DNA of 36,802 nucleotides from an uncultured Clostridia bacterium (GTDB lineage: Bacteria > Bacillota > Clostridia > Oscillospirales > Acutalibacteraceae). The translations under genes and the position numbers were made by a program. The notes under the pieces are model-generated. The model did no database searches, was not told the origin of the DNA, and saw nothing but the letters and a program-made list of their open reading frames with translations. Location: positions 1 through 36,802 of the forward strand of contig CAMHQC010000022.1 of NCBI GenBank assembly GCA_946187325.1, written 5' to 3'. Shown here in pieces: positions 8,070 to 17,140 of this stretch; position 1 is the first letter of the stretch; each line of letters starts with the position of its first letter.

Positions 8070-9796
8070 GCGTTGTAAGAAAGATTCTAAGCTATACAAA
8101 GCCCCATTTTATCTATATAATTCTCGCCTTGGTATGCTCGGCGGTAAGCGTTATGTTTACGCTTTATATTCCTGTTTTAATCGGAAACGCAGTCGATATG
8201 ATGATACAAAAGGGCAAGGTCGATTTTTCGGGAATAATCGGAATAATCACTCAGATAGGGCTGTTTATTTTAGTCGTAGTAGTTTTCCAGTGGCTTTCGG
8301 GCAACTTTACGAATATCATTTCCGCCCGCACGGTTCGTGATATGCGAAGCGACATTTTCGAGAAGTTTAACCGAGTACCTTTAAGCGTAATAGACACGCG
8401 CGCCCACGGCGATTTAATCAGCCGAATCACAAACGACGTAGAGGCTGTCGGCGACGGTCTTACCCAAGTTATAACCCAGCTTTTTTCGGGAATAGTAACG
8501 ATAGCCGGAACGCTGGTATTTATGCTGTCGATTAACGTTTGGATTGCGCTGGTTGTTGTGGTTTTAACTCCGTTATCGGTGCTTGTAGCCGCAATAATCG
8601 GCAAAATGTGCGCTAAAAGCTTTCGTGACCAGCAGGAGCTTCAGGGTGAAATCAGCTCCTATGTCGAGGAAATTGTCGGCAATCAGAAGGTCGTTAAAGC
8701 CTTCGCCTATGAGGACAGAAGCCGAAAAGAGTTTAAAAAGAAAAACGACAGGCTTTTCAAAATCGGTCTAAAGGCGCAGTTCGCCGGAGCGTTGGCCAAC
8801 CCGTGCACACGGTTCGTCAATAATATGGTTTACGCCGTTACCGGTATCGTCGGCGCGTTTACGGTAGTCAGCGCCTTTATGGGAGTTCTCACTATCGGTC
8901 AGCTCTCGTGCTTTTTAACCTACGCAAACCAATACACCAAGCCGTTTAACGAGGTAACGGGCGTATTAACTCAGATACAGACCGCGCTCGCGGCGGGAGA
9001 CCGCATATTCGAAATACTCGAGCTCGAGAACGAAGAAAGCGACGACGATAAAATCAATTTAGAAAACGCCGGCGGAAATATAGAGTTTAAAAACGTAAGG
9101 TTCTCTTATACTCCCGAAAAGAAGCTTATAAAAAACTTTTCGCTTTCGGTAAAAAGCGGTCAGCACATTGCGCTCGTCGGCCCGACGGGTTGCGGAAAAA
9201 CTACGCTTATTAACCTTATAATGAGGTTCTATGAAACCGACTCGGGCGAGATTTTAATCGACGGGGTGAATATTAAGGACGCTAAACGCGACAGCGTGCG
9301 AAAGCTTTTCGGAATGGTGCTTCAGGACAGCTGGCTGTTCTCGGGAACTATTATGGAAAATCTCCGCTACGGAAACCCCGGCGCGTCCGATGAGGAGATT
9401 ATTAACGCCGCTAAGCTCAGCTACGCCCATAGCTTTATTCGAAAAATGCCCGACGGATATAACTCCGTTATTTCCGAAGGCGCGTCGAATCTGTCCACGG
9501 GGCAGAAACAGCTTCTCTGTATAGCGAGGGCTATGGCGCTTAATCCGCCGATGCTCATACTCGACGAAGCGACATCCTCAATAGATACCCTTACCGAAAT
9601 CCGAGTTCAAAAAGCGTTTAAAAAGCTTATGAGAGGAAGGACGAGTTTTATCGTAGCTCACCGCCTTTCGACAATTAAGGAAAGCGATATCATACTCGTT
9701 ATGAACGACGGCGATATTATCGAGCAGGGTACTCACGACGAGTTGCTTGAAAAGGGCGGTTTCTATACGAAGCTGTATAACAGCCAGTTCGCCTGA
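8066..9796 (+). CDS. ABC exporter half, catalytic subunit
   Basis: 576 residues, with an exporter membrane domain (about 1-320) and an ATPase domain. Walker A is GPTGCGKT (372-379), Walker B is MLILDE with E501, and the switch histidine is H532 (VAHRLST), so the catalytic residues are intact. The signature is LSTGQ (476-480) rather than LSGGQ. Paired with the upstream subunit, its Walker A/B and the partner's FSGGQ form the competent ATP site. Its own altered signature faces the partner's degenerate Walker B. The genes overlap by four bases. It acts as a heterodimer in the cytoplasmic membrane; the cargo cannot be read from sequence. Confidence 0.92.
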   Translation: MSVVRKILSYTKPHFIYIILALVCSAVSVMFTLYIPVLIGNAVDMMIQKGKVDFSGIIGIITQIGLFILVVVVFQWLSGNFTNIISARTVRDMRSDIFEKFNRVPLSVIDTRAHGDLISRITNDVEAVGDGLTQVITQLFSGIVTIAGTLVFMLSINVWIALVVVVLTPLSVLVAAIIGKMCAKSFRDQQELQGEISSYVEEIVGNQKVVKAFAYEDRSRKEFKKKNDRLFKIGLKAQFAGALANPCTRFVNNMVYAVTGIVGAFTVVSAFMGVLTIGQLSCFLTYANQYTKPFNEVTGVLTQIQTALAAGDRIFEILELENEESDDDKINLENAGGNIEFKNVRFSYTPEKKLIKNFSLSVKSGQHIALVGPTGCGKTTLINLIMRFYETDSGEILIDGVNIKDAKRDSVRKLFGMVLQDSWLFSGTIMENLRYGNPGASDEEIINAAKLSYAHSFIRKMPDGYNSVISEGASNLSTGQKQLLCIARAMALNPPMLILDEATSSIDTLTEIRVQKAFKKLMRGRTSFIVAHRLSTIKESDIILVMNDGDIIEQGTHDELLEKGGFYTKLYNSQFA

Positions 9797-9832
9797 GATT
9801 AGGATTTAGGGTGTAGGATTTAGGATGTAGAT
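9797..9832 (+). repeat. Short tandem repeat, TAGGATTTAGG-type
   Basis: Directly after the exporter stop there are two near-identical 14-base units, TAGGATTTAGGGTG and TAGGATTTAGGATG, followed by a third partial TAG. A related A/G-rich string (gattaggtttag) occurs before mgsA near 26632-26643. It is noncoding. Confidence 0.5.
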
Positions 9833-9845
9833 TTTAGCGCATAGT

Positions 9846-9982
9846 TTGTCATATTGAGCGGCGGCGCAGCCAAAATGCGTAGCATTTAGTCGAAATATCT
9901 TAAAGATTCTTAACATAAGGCATGGGTGTTGTTACCCAAAACACGTTTTGGACAATACCTCACGACAAGCTCAGGATGACAA
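9846..9982. repeat. Palindromic interspersed element
   Basis: The ends are inverted: TTGTCATATTGAGC (9846-9859) and GCTCAGGATGACAA (9969-9982) match in 12 of 14 positions when one is reverse-complemented. Inside are a hairpin AAATGC-gta-GCATTT and a larger one in which GGTGTTGT (9925-9932) pairs with ACAATACC (9952-9959) around CCAAAAC/GTTTTGG. The TTGTCATcCTGAGC terminus resembles short noncoding repeats scattered in many gut Clostridia and Bacteroidetes genomes. It carries no reading frame. Confidence 0.6.
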
Positions 9983-10017
9983 CACATCAAAGTGCTTAAC
10001 GAAGATATAAAAAATTA

Positions 10018-10047
10018 TTGACAAAGTATTTTAGGCTGTGATAAAAT
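10018..10047 (+). promoter_or_regulatory. valS promoter
   Basis: A perfect TTGACA (10018-10023), an 18-base spacer and TAAAAT (10042-10047). The start of the T-box leader follows within about 10-15 bases. Confidence 0.75.
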
Positions 10048-10057
10048 ACTTTTTGTA

Positions 10058-10291
10058 TAAAACGACAGGCTTTGACGAGGAGGTTCGTTTTTCCCGAGGC
10101 AAAGAGAGGAAGCGGTCGGTGTAAGCTTTCGCGAGGGTTTTTCGAATGTAGCCTTTGAGCTTTCGGGCTGAATTTAAGTAGGCTCGGACGGGTTCGACCG
10201 TTATATCGATAGAGTGCGAAATTTTTATTTCGAACTCGGGTGGTACCGCGGATTTTTTCGCCCCGAGCATTTGCTCGGGGCGTTAGTTTTG
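10058..10291 (+). ncRNA. T-box riboswitch, tRNA-Val type, controlling valS
   Basis: The T-box sequence GGGTGGTACCGCGG is at 10238-10251; its UGGU would pair with the ACCA end of uncharged tRNA-Val. It is followed by a terminator with a 10-bp stem, CGCCCCGAGC (10259-10268) with GCTCGGGGCG (10273-10282), an ATTT loop and a T-rich tail. Upstream, Stem I is visible: GGCTT near the 5' end pairs with GAGCT, GGTTCG/CGAA form the middle, and the distal part contains AGAGAGG and GGTG. The likely specifier is GTA at 10148-10150, in GAATGTAGCC, a valine codon that agrees with the downstream gene. Uncharged tRNA-Val should stabilise the antiterminator and switch valS on. Confidence 0.93.
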
Positions 10292-10330
10292 CAGATTATT
10301 TCTATTCTTATAAACGAAAGGAAAGATTGT

Positions 10331-13024
10331 ATGAAAAAAGAAATGGCGAAATCGTATAATCCCAAGGAATTTGAGGACAGAATATACGACTTCTGGATGA
10401 AGGGAAATTACTTTCACGCCGAGGTGGATAAGGACAAAAAGCCTTATACTATAGTTATGCCGCCTCCGAATATTACAGGTCAGCTCCATATGGGACACGC
10501 CCTCGATGAAACCTTACAGGATATCCTTATCCGTTGGAGAAGAATGCAGGGCTATTCGGCGTTATGGCTCCCGGGTACAGACCACGCGTCTATCGCTACC
10601 GAGGCTAAAATCGTTGAGGCTATGCGTAAGGAAGGCGTTACCAAGGAGGATTTAGGCAGAGAGAAGTTCCTCGAGAGAGCTTGGGAATGGAAAAAGGAAT
10701 ACGGCGGAAGAATTACCGAACAGCTCAAAAAGCTCGGCTCATCTTGCGACTGGGACAGAGAGCGTTTTACTATGGACGAGGGCTGTTCCAAGGCGGTCAA
10801 CGAGGTTTTCGTACGCCTTTATAACGACGGAAAAATCTACCGCGGAAACCGTATGGTTAACTGGTGTCCGCATTGTTGTACGTCTATTTCCGACGCCGAG
10901 GTTGATTACGAGGAGCAGCACGGCCATTTCTGGCATCTACTCTATCAGGTTAAGGAGACGGGCGAGTATCTCGAGCTCGCGACTACACGTCCCGAAACTA
11001 TGCTCGGCGATACCGCGGTTGCTATTAACGCCGAGGACGAAAGATATAAGCACCTCCACGGCTGTCACGTAATTTTACCGCTCTTAAATAAAGAAATTCC
11101 TATTGTTTGCGACGACCACGCCGATATGGAAAAGGGAACAGGCGTAGTAAAAATTACTCCCGCCCACGACCCGAACGACTTTGAGGTCGGCCGGAGAAAC
11201 AATCTTCCTATAGTTCGTTGCTTTACCTACGACGGTCATATGACAGGTAAAGAGGATGTCGAGAAGTATAACGAACTGCTTAAAAAAGGCAACCTCGCCG
11301 AAAACGAACCCGAGGTTCTCGACTGCGGAAAATACGCGGGTATGACTACCGATGAGGCGCGTAAGGCTATCCTCGAGGATTTAAAAGCCTGCGGAGCGCT
11401 CAAAGAGGTTGAGGATTTAACCCACGATGTCGGCACATGTTACCGTTGCCATACTACCATCGAGCCGATGGTCAGCAAGCAGTGGTTCGTTAAGATGGAG
11501 CCTCTCGCTAAGCCCGCTATAAAATGCGTCCGCGACGGAAAAACTAAGTTTATTCCGAGCCGTTTCGATAAAATTTATTATCATTGGATGGAGAATATTA
11601 AGGATTGGTGTATCAGCCGTCAGCTCTGGTGGGGACACAGAATCCCCGCGTGGTACTGCGATGACTGCGGAGAGGTTATCGTTTCCAAGCACGATCCCGA
11701 TAAGTGTCCTAAGTGTAACGGCGTTAATCTAAGCCGTGATGAAGATACTCTCGATACATGGTTCAGCTCGGCGCTGTGGCCGTTCTCGACTTTAGGCTGG
11801 CCCGATAGAACTCCCGAGCTCGACTACTTCTTCCCGACAAGCACGCTCGTTACGGGCTACGATATTATCTTCTTCTGGGTTGCGAGAATGATTTTCTCCT
11901 CGGTTGAGCAGATGGACGCCCAGCCGTTCGACACGGTATTTATCCACGGTATCGTCCGTGACGAAAACGGCGTTAAGATGAGTAAATCCCTCGGCAACGG
12001 CATTGATCCGCTCGAGGTAATTGATAAAAACGGCGCCGACGCGTTAAGATTCTTTCTTGCGACAGGTAACGCCCCGGGTAACGATATGCGTTATTCCGAC
12101 AAGAAGGTTGAGGCCTGCGCTAACTTCGCTAATAAGCTGTGGAACGCGAGCCGATTTGTTCATATGAATATCGACGACTACGAGGTTAAAAACGAGCTTC
12201 CCGACACCTTGACTACCGAGGACAAGTGGATAGTTTCTTCCTTAAACAATGTCGCTAAAGAGGTTAACGCCAACCTCGAGAAGTTTGAGCTCGGAGTAGC
12301 CGTTCAGAAGCTGTACGATTTTATCTGGGATTATTTCTGCGACTGGTATATCGAGCTTTCTAAGTCAAGATTACAGAGCGAGGGCGAAACCGCCGCTAAC
12401 GCGCGTCAGGTTCTCTTATGGACTCTTGATAAAATATTAAAGCTTCTCCACCCGTTTATGCCTTATATCACTGAGGAAATCTGGCAGACCTTACCCGTTG
12501 AGGGCGAAACAATTATGCTTGAGGAGTATCCTAAGTACGACGAGAGCCTAGACTTCCCCGAGGCTGTAAGTATGATGGAGAAGATTATGGAAGCGATTCG
12601 CGCTATCCGTAACCGCAGAAACGAGATGAATGTTCCTCCCTCTAAGAAAGCAAAGGTTTATATCGCGACTAAGTTTGAGGACGTATTTAAAAGCGGAGCG
12701 CAGTTTATCTGCCGTCTCGCTTCCGCGAGCGAGGTTGAAACAGGCGAGAGCTTCGATATAGAGGGCGCGGTCAACGTAGTAACCGCCGACGCTAAAATCT
12801 ATATCCCGATGGACGAGCTTGTAGATAAAAAGGCGGAGCTTGAGCGTCTAAATAAAGAGCTTAAATCCGTAGAAAAACGCCTTGCTCAAAGCGAGGGCAA
12901 GCTCAATAATCAGGGCTTTGTAGCTAAAGCTCCCGCGGCTGTTGTCGAAAAGGTTAAAGGCCAGGCTGCCAAGGAGAGAGAGCAGATAGCGATGATAAAA
13001 GCCGCTATTGAAGCGCTTAACTGA
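10331..13024 (+). CDS. valS: Valyl-tRNA synthetase
   Basis: 897 residues; charges tRNA-Val with valine. Class I signatures are HMGH (53-56, within [15 protein letters not shown]) and KMSKS (549-553). The editing (CP1) domain lies between them with '[15 protein letters not shown]', and the C-terminal coiled coil is '[20 protein letters not shown]'. The C-terminal lysine-rich arm is typical of ValRS. The frame is open back into the T-box leader, but the ATG at 10331 has AAAGGAAAG just upstream and gives the normal N-terminus ([16 protein letters not shown]). Expression is controlled by the T-box before it, and a strong terminator follows at 13060-13100. Confidence 0.97.
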   Translation: MKKEMAKSYNPKEFEDRIYDFWMKGNYFHAEVDKDKKPYTIVMPPPNITGQLHMGHALDETLQDILIRWRRMQGYSALWLPGTDHASIATEAKIVEAMRKEGVTKEDLGREKFLERAWEWKKEYGGRITEQLKKLGSSCDWDRERFTMDEGCSKAVNEVFVRLYNDGKIYRGNRMVNWCPHCCTSISDAEVDYEEQHGHFWHLLYQVKETGEYLELATTRPETMLGDTAVAINAEDERYKHLHGCHVILPLLNKEIPIVCDDHADMEKGTGVVKITPAHDPNDFEVGRRNNLPIVRCFTYDGHMTGKEDVEKYNELLKKGNLAENEPEVLDCGKYAGMTTDEARKAILEDLKACGALKEVEDLTHDVGTCYRCHTTIEPMVSKQWFVKMEPLAKPAIKCVRDGKTKFIPSRFDKIYYHWMENIKDWCISRQLWWGHRIPAWYCDDCGEVIVSKHDPDKCPKCNGVNLSRDEDTLDTWFSSALWPFSTLGWPDRTPELDYFFPTSTLVTGYDIIFFWVARMIFSSVEQMDAQPFDTVFIHGIVRDENGVKMSKSLGNGIDPLEVIDKNGADALRFFLATGNAPGNDMRYSDKKVEACANFANKLWNASRFVHMNIDDYEVKNELPDTLTTEDKWIVSSLNNVAKEVNANLEKFELGVAVQKLYDFIWDYFCDWYIELSKSRLQSEGETAANARQVLLWTLDKILKLLHPFMPYITEEIWQTLPVEGETIMLEEYPKYDESLDFPEAVSMMEKIMEAIRAIRNRRNEMNVPPSKKAKVYIATKFEDVFKSGAQFICRLASASEVETGESFDIEGAVNVVTADAKIYIPMDELVDKKAELERLNKELKSVEKRLAQSEGKLNNQGFVAKAPAAVVEKVKGQAAKEREQIAMIKAAIEALN

Positions 13025-13059
13025 TGTTTGCTTGATAAAAAGAGATAAAAGAATAGTAT

Positions 13060-13100
13060 GGTCGGGCGATAAGGTGATCAAATGACCTTATCGCCCGACC
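13060..13100 (+). terminator. valS terminator
   Basis: A 16-bp perfect stem, GGTCGGGCGATAAGGT (13060-13075) with ACCTTATCGCCCGACC (13085-13100), has a 9-base loop. A T-rich tail (catgtttttatt) follows on the plus strand. It may also stop minus-strand transcripts coming from the convergent gene at 13125. Confidence 0.85.
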
Positions 13101-13124
13101 CATGTTTTTATTATTTATGGTTTA

Positions 13125-13559
13125 TTAAAACATCTTGCCGTCGTACTGTTTATACGGCATTTTATTAAAATCGTAGGTTTTTAAATCCTCCAGGCTGATG
13201 TTTGTGTGGCATCCCTCGTGAATCATAAGGTTTGAATCCCCGCCGAGATGTACGACTACAACGGGAGTATTCGTGCCGAACGCGTAACCGCATTCCCACG
13301 CCGTACCGCTGTCACTGTAGTTTCCGTAGTAAAGCATTACTACCGCGTCCGCCCAGTCGATAAAACGCCTGTCGTTCATAAACGTCTCCTTAGACCACGC
13401 CGGCGAGCCGATGTTTTCCTCACTACGCACCTCGTTTAACCTCGGGCTGAACACCTCGAACCCCCTGTCGAAAAGTATCCTCTCGGCTGTTTCTACGTTT
13501 TTAAGCTCCTCGTCGTTAAAAAACGGCGAAGCTAAGTAAATTTTAATCTTACTGTTCAT
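13125..13559 (-). CDS. Nucleoside 2-deoxyribosyltransferase-like protein
   Basis: 144 residues of the nucleoside 2-deoxyribosyltransferase fold (PF05014). The N-terminal strand is IKIYLASPFF (5-14), the middle is 'DRRFIDWADAVVMLY' (63-77), and the active-site block is DSGTAWECGYAFG (83-95). E89 there is the expected nucleophile. Such enzymes swap bases between deoxynucleosides in salvage; related members act on other N-glycosidic bonds, so the substrate is uncertain. AAGGT lies before the ATG. It follows the YfhO-like gene on the same strand but is separated from it by a hairpin at 13583-13604. Confidence 0.82.
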   Translation of the reverse strand: MNSKIKIYLASPFFNDEELKNVETAERILFDRGFEVFSPRLNEVRSEENIGSPAWSKETFMNDRRFIDWADAVVMLYYGNYSDSGTAWECGYAFGTNTPVVVVHLGGDSNLMIHEGCHTNISLEDLKTYDFNKMPYKQYDGKMF

Positions 13560-13582
13560 TTTACTACCTTATCCTAAAAGTA

Positions 13583-13611
13583 CGGTCGGGATTTCTCCCG
13601 ACCGATTTTTT
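13583..13611. terminator. Hairpin terminator between yfhO-like and deoxyribosyltransferase genes
   Basis: CGGTCGGGA (13583-13591) pairs with TCCCGACCG (13596-13604) across TTTC. The plus side has a six-T run. On the minus strand, the direction of both flanking genes, only TACTTTT follows, so termination there may be partial. Confidence 0.6.
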
Positions 13612-16453
13612 ATTCTTCAATTGTTTCTGCAGCTTCTGCGGTTTCAAGAATCGTAATCTTTTTCTTCCTAACTTTTCTGAGGACTGTATATCCTACGAAA
13701 AGCACAAGTCCGATAATCGAAATAATTAAACCTCTTGTGAAGCCCTTGGGAACGAAGCTGAGGCTTATATCGTGTTTACCCTTGGAGAGCTTAAACGCTG
13801 TGAGCGCGTGAGCAATCGGAGTAATCTCTACGTCCTTGCCGTCAACCTTGGCAGTCCAGCCCTCGCCCTTAGTGGCGAAGAGCTTGCCGAGAAGCTTATC
13901 GTCGTCGGTCTGACCTGCTTCGTAAGGAATTGATGTGTAGAATAAGCCGTCCTTTGGAGCGTAAATCTTACCCGCCATAGACGAGCCTGTAAGCGATGTT
14001 GTTTCCATATAGTTGTCTTTAATAGCTTCAAGACCTTTCTTGAATACGCTGTCGTTAAAGAGATTTACGTAAATCTTCGCCGAACCGTTAGCGCCTGCCT
14101 CGAGGTCGCTGTATACGGAAATCTTGTCGCCTTTCTTAAAGTAACCGATAGCCATAGCGTAAGGACGCTTGATATAGAATATCGAAGTACCTGTGCGCGC
14201 CGAATCGTTAGCCATAATAGTTACGTTGTCGGCGTCTGTAATCTGGGTATAGGCGTAGTAGTAACCGTCCTTGGGAGCTCTGTAGTTCCACTTAACGTGG
14301 GGAGCGGTTGTGCTGTCGTTTGTAGAGTAGCTGTAGCTGCCGTAGTCGAGGCGGTTTACGGGGAATGTTTTATAATCCGTATGGCCCTGGTCTACTACGT
14401 CGAGCTTAGTGAATACATCTTCTTTTACGCCTGTAGCGAGCTTAAAGAACTGATTCTGTTTTTCAAATACGTTATAAGTGTCCTCGTTATCCTCGCCCTG
14501 ATATTTGAGCAGGTCCTCATTTACCATCATTCCCATCGGAATGTAGTTCTGGTTTTTGAGGAGCTTAACGCTGCCCGAGTTATAAACCTCTTTGAGATAC
14601 TTGGTATCGTTATAGTTGCCGTCGCGGGCTATTATATATTTAAGGTTCATAAACAGGTCTGTAATCGGAGTGCTTTCAGCGTAAGTGTAACGGTTACCCG
14701 AAAGCCATCCCATAAGTCCGAAGTTTTCGGCAAAGCGTGTGAAGCTCTCGTTAGTCATCGAGTTGAACATCGAAACGCCGTTGAAGCCGTTGAGCGCGGA
14801 GTCGCAGAGCGTCTGTGTGCTTGTGAACTCAGCTCTCCATAACTCAGGTGTTTTTTCTTCGGTCTTTTTCATATAATCCACCACGTTAGCGGTGTTCTGA
14901 CCGCCGCGGGGATAGTCGTAGGTTGTGGTTACGTTGGTTGTCTTAACGCCGAGGTAAGCTGTAGCTCCGCTCTGTACAACAACTATAGCCGCTAAGATAA
15001 TAGCGAGTACGGGTTTTTTGATAGTACCTTTGCTAAAGAGGAACAGAGCCGCTAAGATGAGCAACGCGATTACCGCGGTCGAAATTATAACGAGTACCGT
15101 CTGAGTTCCGATACAAAGCAGTACCACGATAGCCGTAACCAAGGCGGTTATAATAATATCGAAAAGGTTTATTCCGTCGATAACCTGGAAAACTCTGAAC
15201 GCCATCAATACGAGAATAAAGCTGACTAAATAGCTGAAGCGGTACGGAATCATATTTGTAAAGTGGAAGCCGTGCCAAATATAGTCGAGCTGGCGGATAA
15301 TAAAGCTCATAATAAGGAAAAGAAGTAAACATCCGTTAAAAATCTTTTCTCTGAGCTTGATCTTTTTCGATACCATAAACATAATTCCGAGTACAATCGA
15401 AATTACGCCGCAGGCGATATTCGGCAAGCCCTCGGTTGTAGTGGGCTCGATAAACGCGCCCGAGTTGGAGATAACCTGTTTAATCGCGTCTAAGGTTCCC
15501 ATAAAGTCGTTGGTTGAACCGATGTTAATCTGATATCCTGTCGGGAAGGCGCTTCCTGCCGCGTGGGTATTTTGAAGCCCGAAATACGCGGGGAGCATAA
15601 AGAATAAGGTAAGCATAATACCTACAACGGAGCAAATAGCGATTCTTCCGAAACGGCGTCCGAATTCTTTAATTCCGTCCCATTTACAAACGTTATATCC
15701 GATAAATACGAGCAGCATAAAGATACAGGTAAATAATCCGATATAGTAGTTAGCCAGTATAGACAGCGCAAGAGTAATTACGTAAAGTCTGTACTTACCC
15801 TCTCTCATAAGGGCGGTAAAGCCCATTACCACAAGCGGAGTCAACGCTACCGTGTCGAGCCATATTTCGCACCAGTAATATCCCATAAAAAACGCCGAAA
15901 CGGCGAAGCTTGTCGAGAAAATAACGAGCGAAACGTCGTCGCGTTTAAAGGTATAGCGTAAGAACATAGCGAAGAAGCATCCCGCAAGTCCTATCTTAAG
16001 CGCTACCGAGAAAGTAAGGAACATATTAAGCATCGCGATGTTGTTAAATCCGAACAATCCCGAGGGTAAAATTACCGTGAGGAAGTTTAACGGACTCGCG
16101 ACATAATATGACATAAGCGAGAAATAGTTAGTTCCCGCGCCCTGAGTCCATGACCAGAACAGAGATTCGCCGTGTTTAAGCTTGTCCTGGAAGTCGACTA
16201 AGAACGGGAAAAACTGATGCCATAAGTCTGTTACCAAAATCTGTTTGTCGCCGAAAGGCTGACATCCCATTACCGCGAACGCTAAGAACATAAGCGCGAA
16301 CGGAATAAGGAACGAGAAGATTACGAAGATGTTTCTCTGGAAAAACGAACCCTCTCTAAGCGCAGCTTGTTTAGGAACATCAAACAGCGAGGGCTTAGTA
16401 ATAACCTCGACAGATTCCTGAACATCTACAGGTCTTTTCTTTTTTCTGGGCAT
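13610..16453 (-). CDS. YfhO-family membrane protein (probable GT-C glycosyltransferase)
   Basis: 947 residues. A basic cytoplasmic tail (PRKKKRP) is followed by about a dozen membrane helices. The first exterior loop carries 'VTDLWHQFFPFLVDFQDKL', 'WSWTQGAGTNYFSLMSYY' and 'SPLNFL', the YfhO hallmark (PF09586). A large exterior beta-rich domain (about 510-900) precedes a last helix and a KVRKKK tail. In Bacillus and Staphylococcus, YfhO proteins transfer sugars from undecaprenyl-phosphate to lipoteichoic acid, with a CsbB-type transferase and a GtrA-type flippase. A GtrA gene is divergent next door. The start at 16453 has ATAGGAG upstream and removes 19 unlikely residues. Confidence 0.87.
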   Translation of the reverse strand: MPRKKKRPVDVQESVEVITKPSLFDVPKQAALREGSFFQRNIFVIFSFLIPFALMFLAFAVMGCQPFGDKQILVTDLWHQFFPFLVDFQDKLKHGESLFWSWTQGAGTNYFSLMSYYVASPLNFLTVILPSGLFGFNNIAMLNMFLTFSVALKIGLAGCFFAMFLRYTFKRDDVSLVIFSTSFAVSAFFMGYYWCEIWLDTVALTPLVVMGFTALMREGKYRLYVITLALSILANYYIGLFTCIFMLLVFIGYNVCKWDGIKEFGRRFGRIAICSVVGIMLTLFFMLPAYFGLQNTHAAGSAFPTGYQINIGSTNDFMGTLDAIKQVISNSGAFIEPTTTEGLPNIACGVISIVLGIMFMVSKKIKLREKIFNGCLLLFLIMSFIIRQLDYIWHGFHFTNMIPYRFSYLVSFILVLMAFRVFQVIDGINLFDIIITALVTAIVVLLCIGTQTVLVIISTAVIALLILAALFLFSKGTIKKPVLAIILAAIVVVQSGATAYLGVKTTNVTTTYDYPRGGQNTANVVDYMKKTEEKTPELWRAEFTSTQTLCDSALNGFNGVSMFNSMTNESFTRFAENFGLMGWLSGNRYTYAESTPITDLFMNLKYIIARDGNYNDTKYLKEVYNSGSVKLLKNQNYIPMGMMVNEDLLKYQGEDNEDTYNVFEKQNQFFKLATGVKEDVFTKLDVVDQGHTDYKTFPVNRLDYGSYSYSTNDSTTAPHVKWNYRAPKDGYYYAYTQITDADNVTIMANDSARTGTSIFYIKRPYAMAIGYFKKGDKISVYSDLEAGANGSAKIYVNLFNDSVFKKGLEAIKDNYMETTSLTGSSMAGKIYAPKDGLFYTSIPYEAGQTDDDKLLGKLFATKGEGWTAKVDGKDVEITPIAHALTAFKLSKGKHDISLSFVPKGFTRGLIISIIGLVLFVGYTVLRKVRKKKITILETAEAAETIEE

Positions 16454-16583
16454 ATAAAAATCTCCTATCAAATATAGTATTGCATTTTTACACATCGTAT
16501 ATAATACCATATTTTTTTATCAAGGTAAATATAAAAAATAAATAAATCTTTCTTAAAATATAGACTTTTTTGTTATAAGTTGG

Positions 16584-16589
16584 TATAAT
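16584..16589 (+). promoter_or_regulatory. gtrA-like gene promoter (-10 box)
   Basis: A perfect TATAAT is preceded by a 17-base spacer and TAGACT (16561-16566, 4 of 6 to consensus). It lies 24 bases before the ATG of the GtrA-family gene. A weak minus-strand candidate for the yfhO-like gene (TTTACC, 17 bases, TATTAT) lies within about 16500-16530, so this is a divergent promoter region. Confidence 0.5.
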
Positions 16590-16612
16590 TCAAGGTGAGT
16601 TGAGGTAACTAT

Positions 16613-17071
16613 ATGAAAAATTTTCTGAAAAACTTTTTTGATATTAAATTCTGGAAGTTTATACTTGTCGGAATTATAAATACATTAGTCGGAAACGGCT
16701 TGCAATTTGTCCTTTATAACTTTACGCCGCTTAATTCGCTCGAAAGCGCGGGCGTGTTTACAGCGAGCGCGCTGGGTTATATTATCGGAAGTGTTGTGAG
16801 CTATTTTCTCAATAAATATTTTACTTTCAAAAACAGCGAAAAGGGCTGGAGACCGATTGTACGCTTTGCCGTTAATATCGCGGTATGCTGGGTAATCGCT
16901 TATGTTATCGCGATTCCGCTCACGGCGTTTATCTGTACCGGTATGAGCCTTAGCCTGTTCGGTATGAGTGTTGCCGACACCTCGGCTAATCTTAGTATGC
17001 TTGTCGGAAGCGTGCTTTTCGTAATCTGTAACTATACAGGTCAGCGCTTTTTCGCGTTTAAAGAAAAGTAA
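16613..17071 (+). CDS. GtrA-family membrane protein (probable polyprenyl-sugar flippase)
   Basis: 152 residues with four predicted helices, the size and pattern of GtrA (PF04138). The start is 'FWKFILVGIINTLVGNGLQF', followed by 'GYIIGSVVSYFLNKYFTFK' and the end 'CNYTGQRFFAFKEK'. The FLNKYFTFK and aromatic C-terminal FFAFK are diagnostic. GtrA/GtcA proteins move undecaprenyl-phosphate-linked sugars across the membrane for glycosylation of teichoic or other envelope polymers. Its divergent neighbour encodes a YfhO-type transferase, the expected exterior partner. GAGGT lies six bases before the ATG. No polyprenyl-phosphate glycosyltransferase is present in this window. Confidence 0.9.
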   Translation: MKNFLKNFFDIKFWKFILVGIINTLVGNGLQFVLYNFTPLNSLESAGVFTASALGYIIGSVVSYFLNKYFTFKNSEKGWRPIVRFAVNIAVCWVIAYVIAIPLTAFICTGMSLSLFGMSVADTSANLSMLVGSVLFVICNYTGQRFFAFKEK

Positions 17072-17140
17072 TTTTACACCCGCGTTCTTTGGTCGGAGGG
17101 GACGGCGCGGTTATCTATCCGATCGGAAAGGTTATGAAAA

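Noticed and set aside
10214..10330. N-terminal extension of valS into the T-box leader
   Set aside because: The extension runs through the T-box and terminator; the ATG at 10331 has its own ribosome site and gives a normal ValRS N-terminus.
14297..14842. 181-codon plus-strand frame inside the yfhO-like gene
   Set aside because: Antisense shadow of a clear membrane-protein gene, with no ribosome site or recognisable domain.
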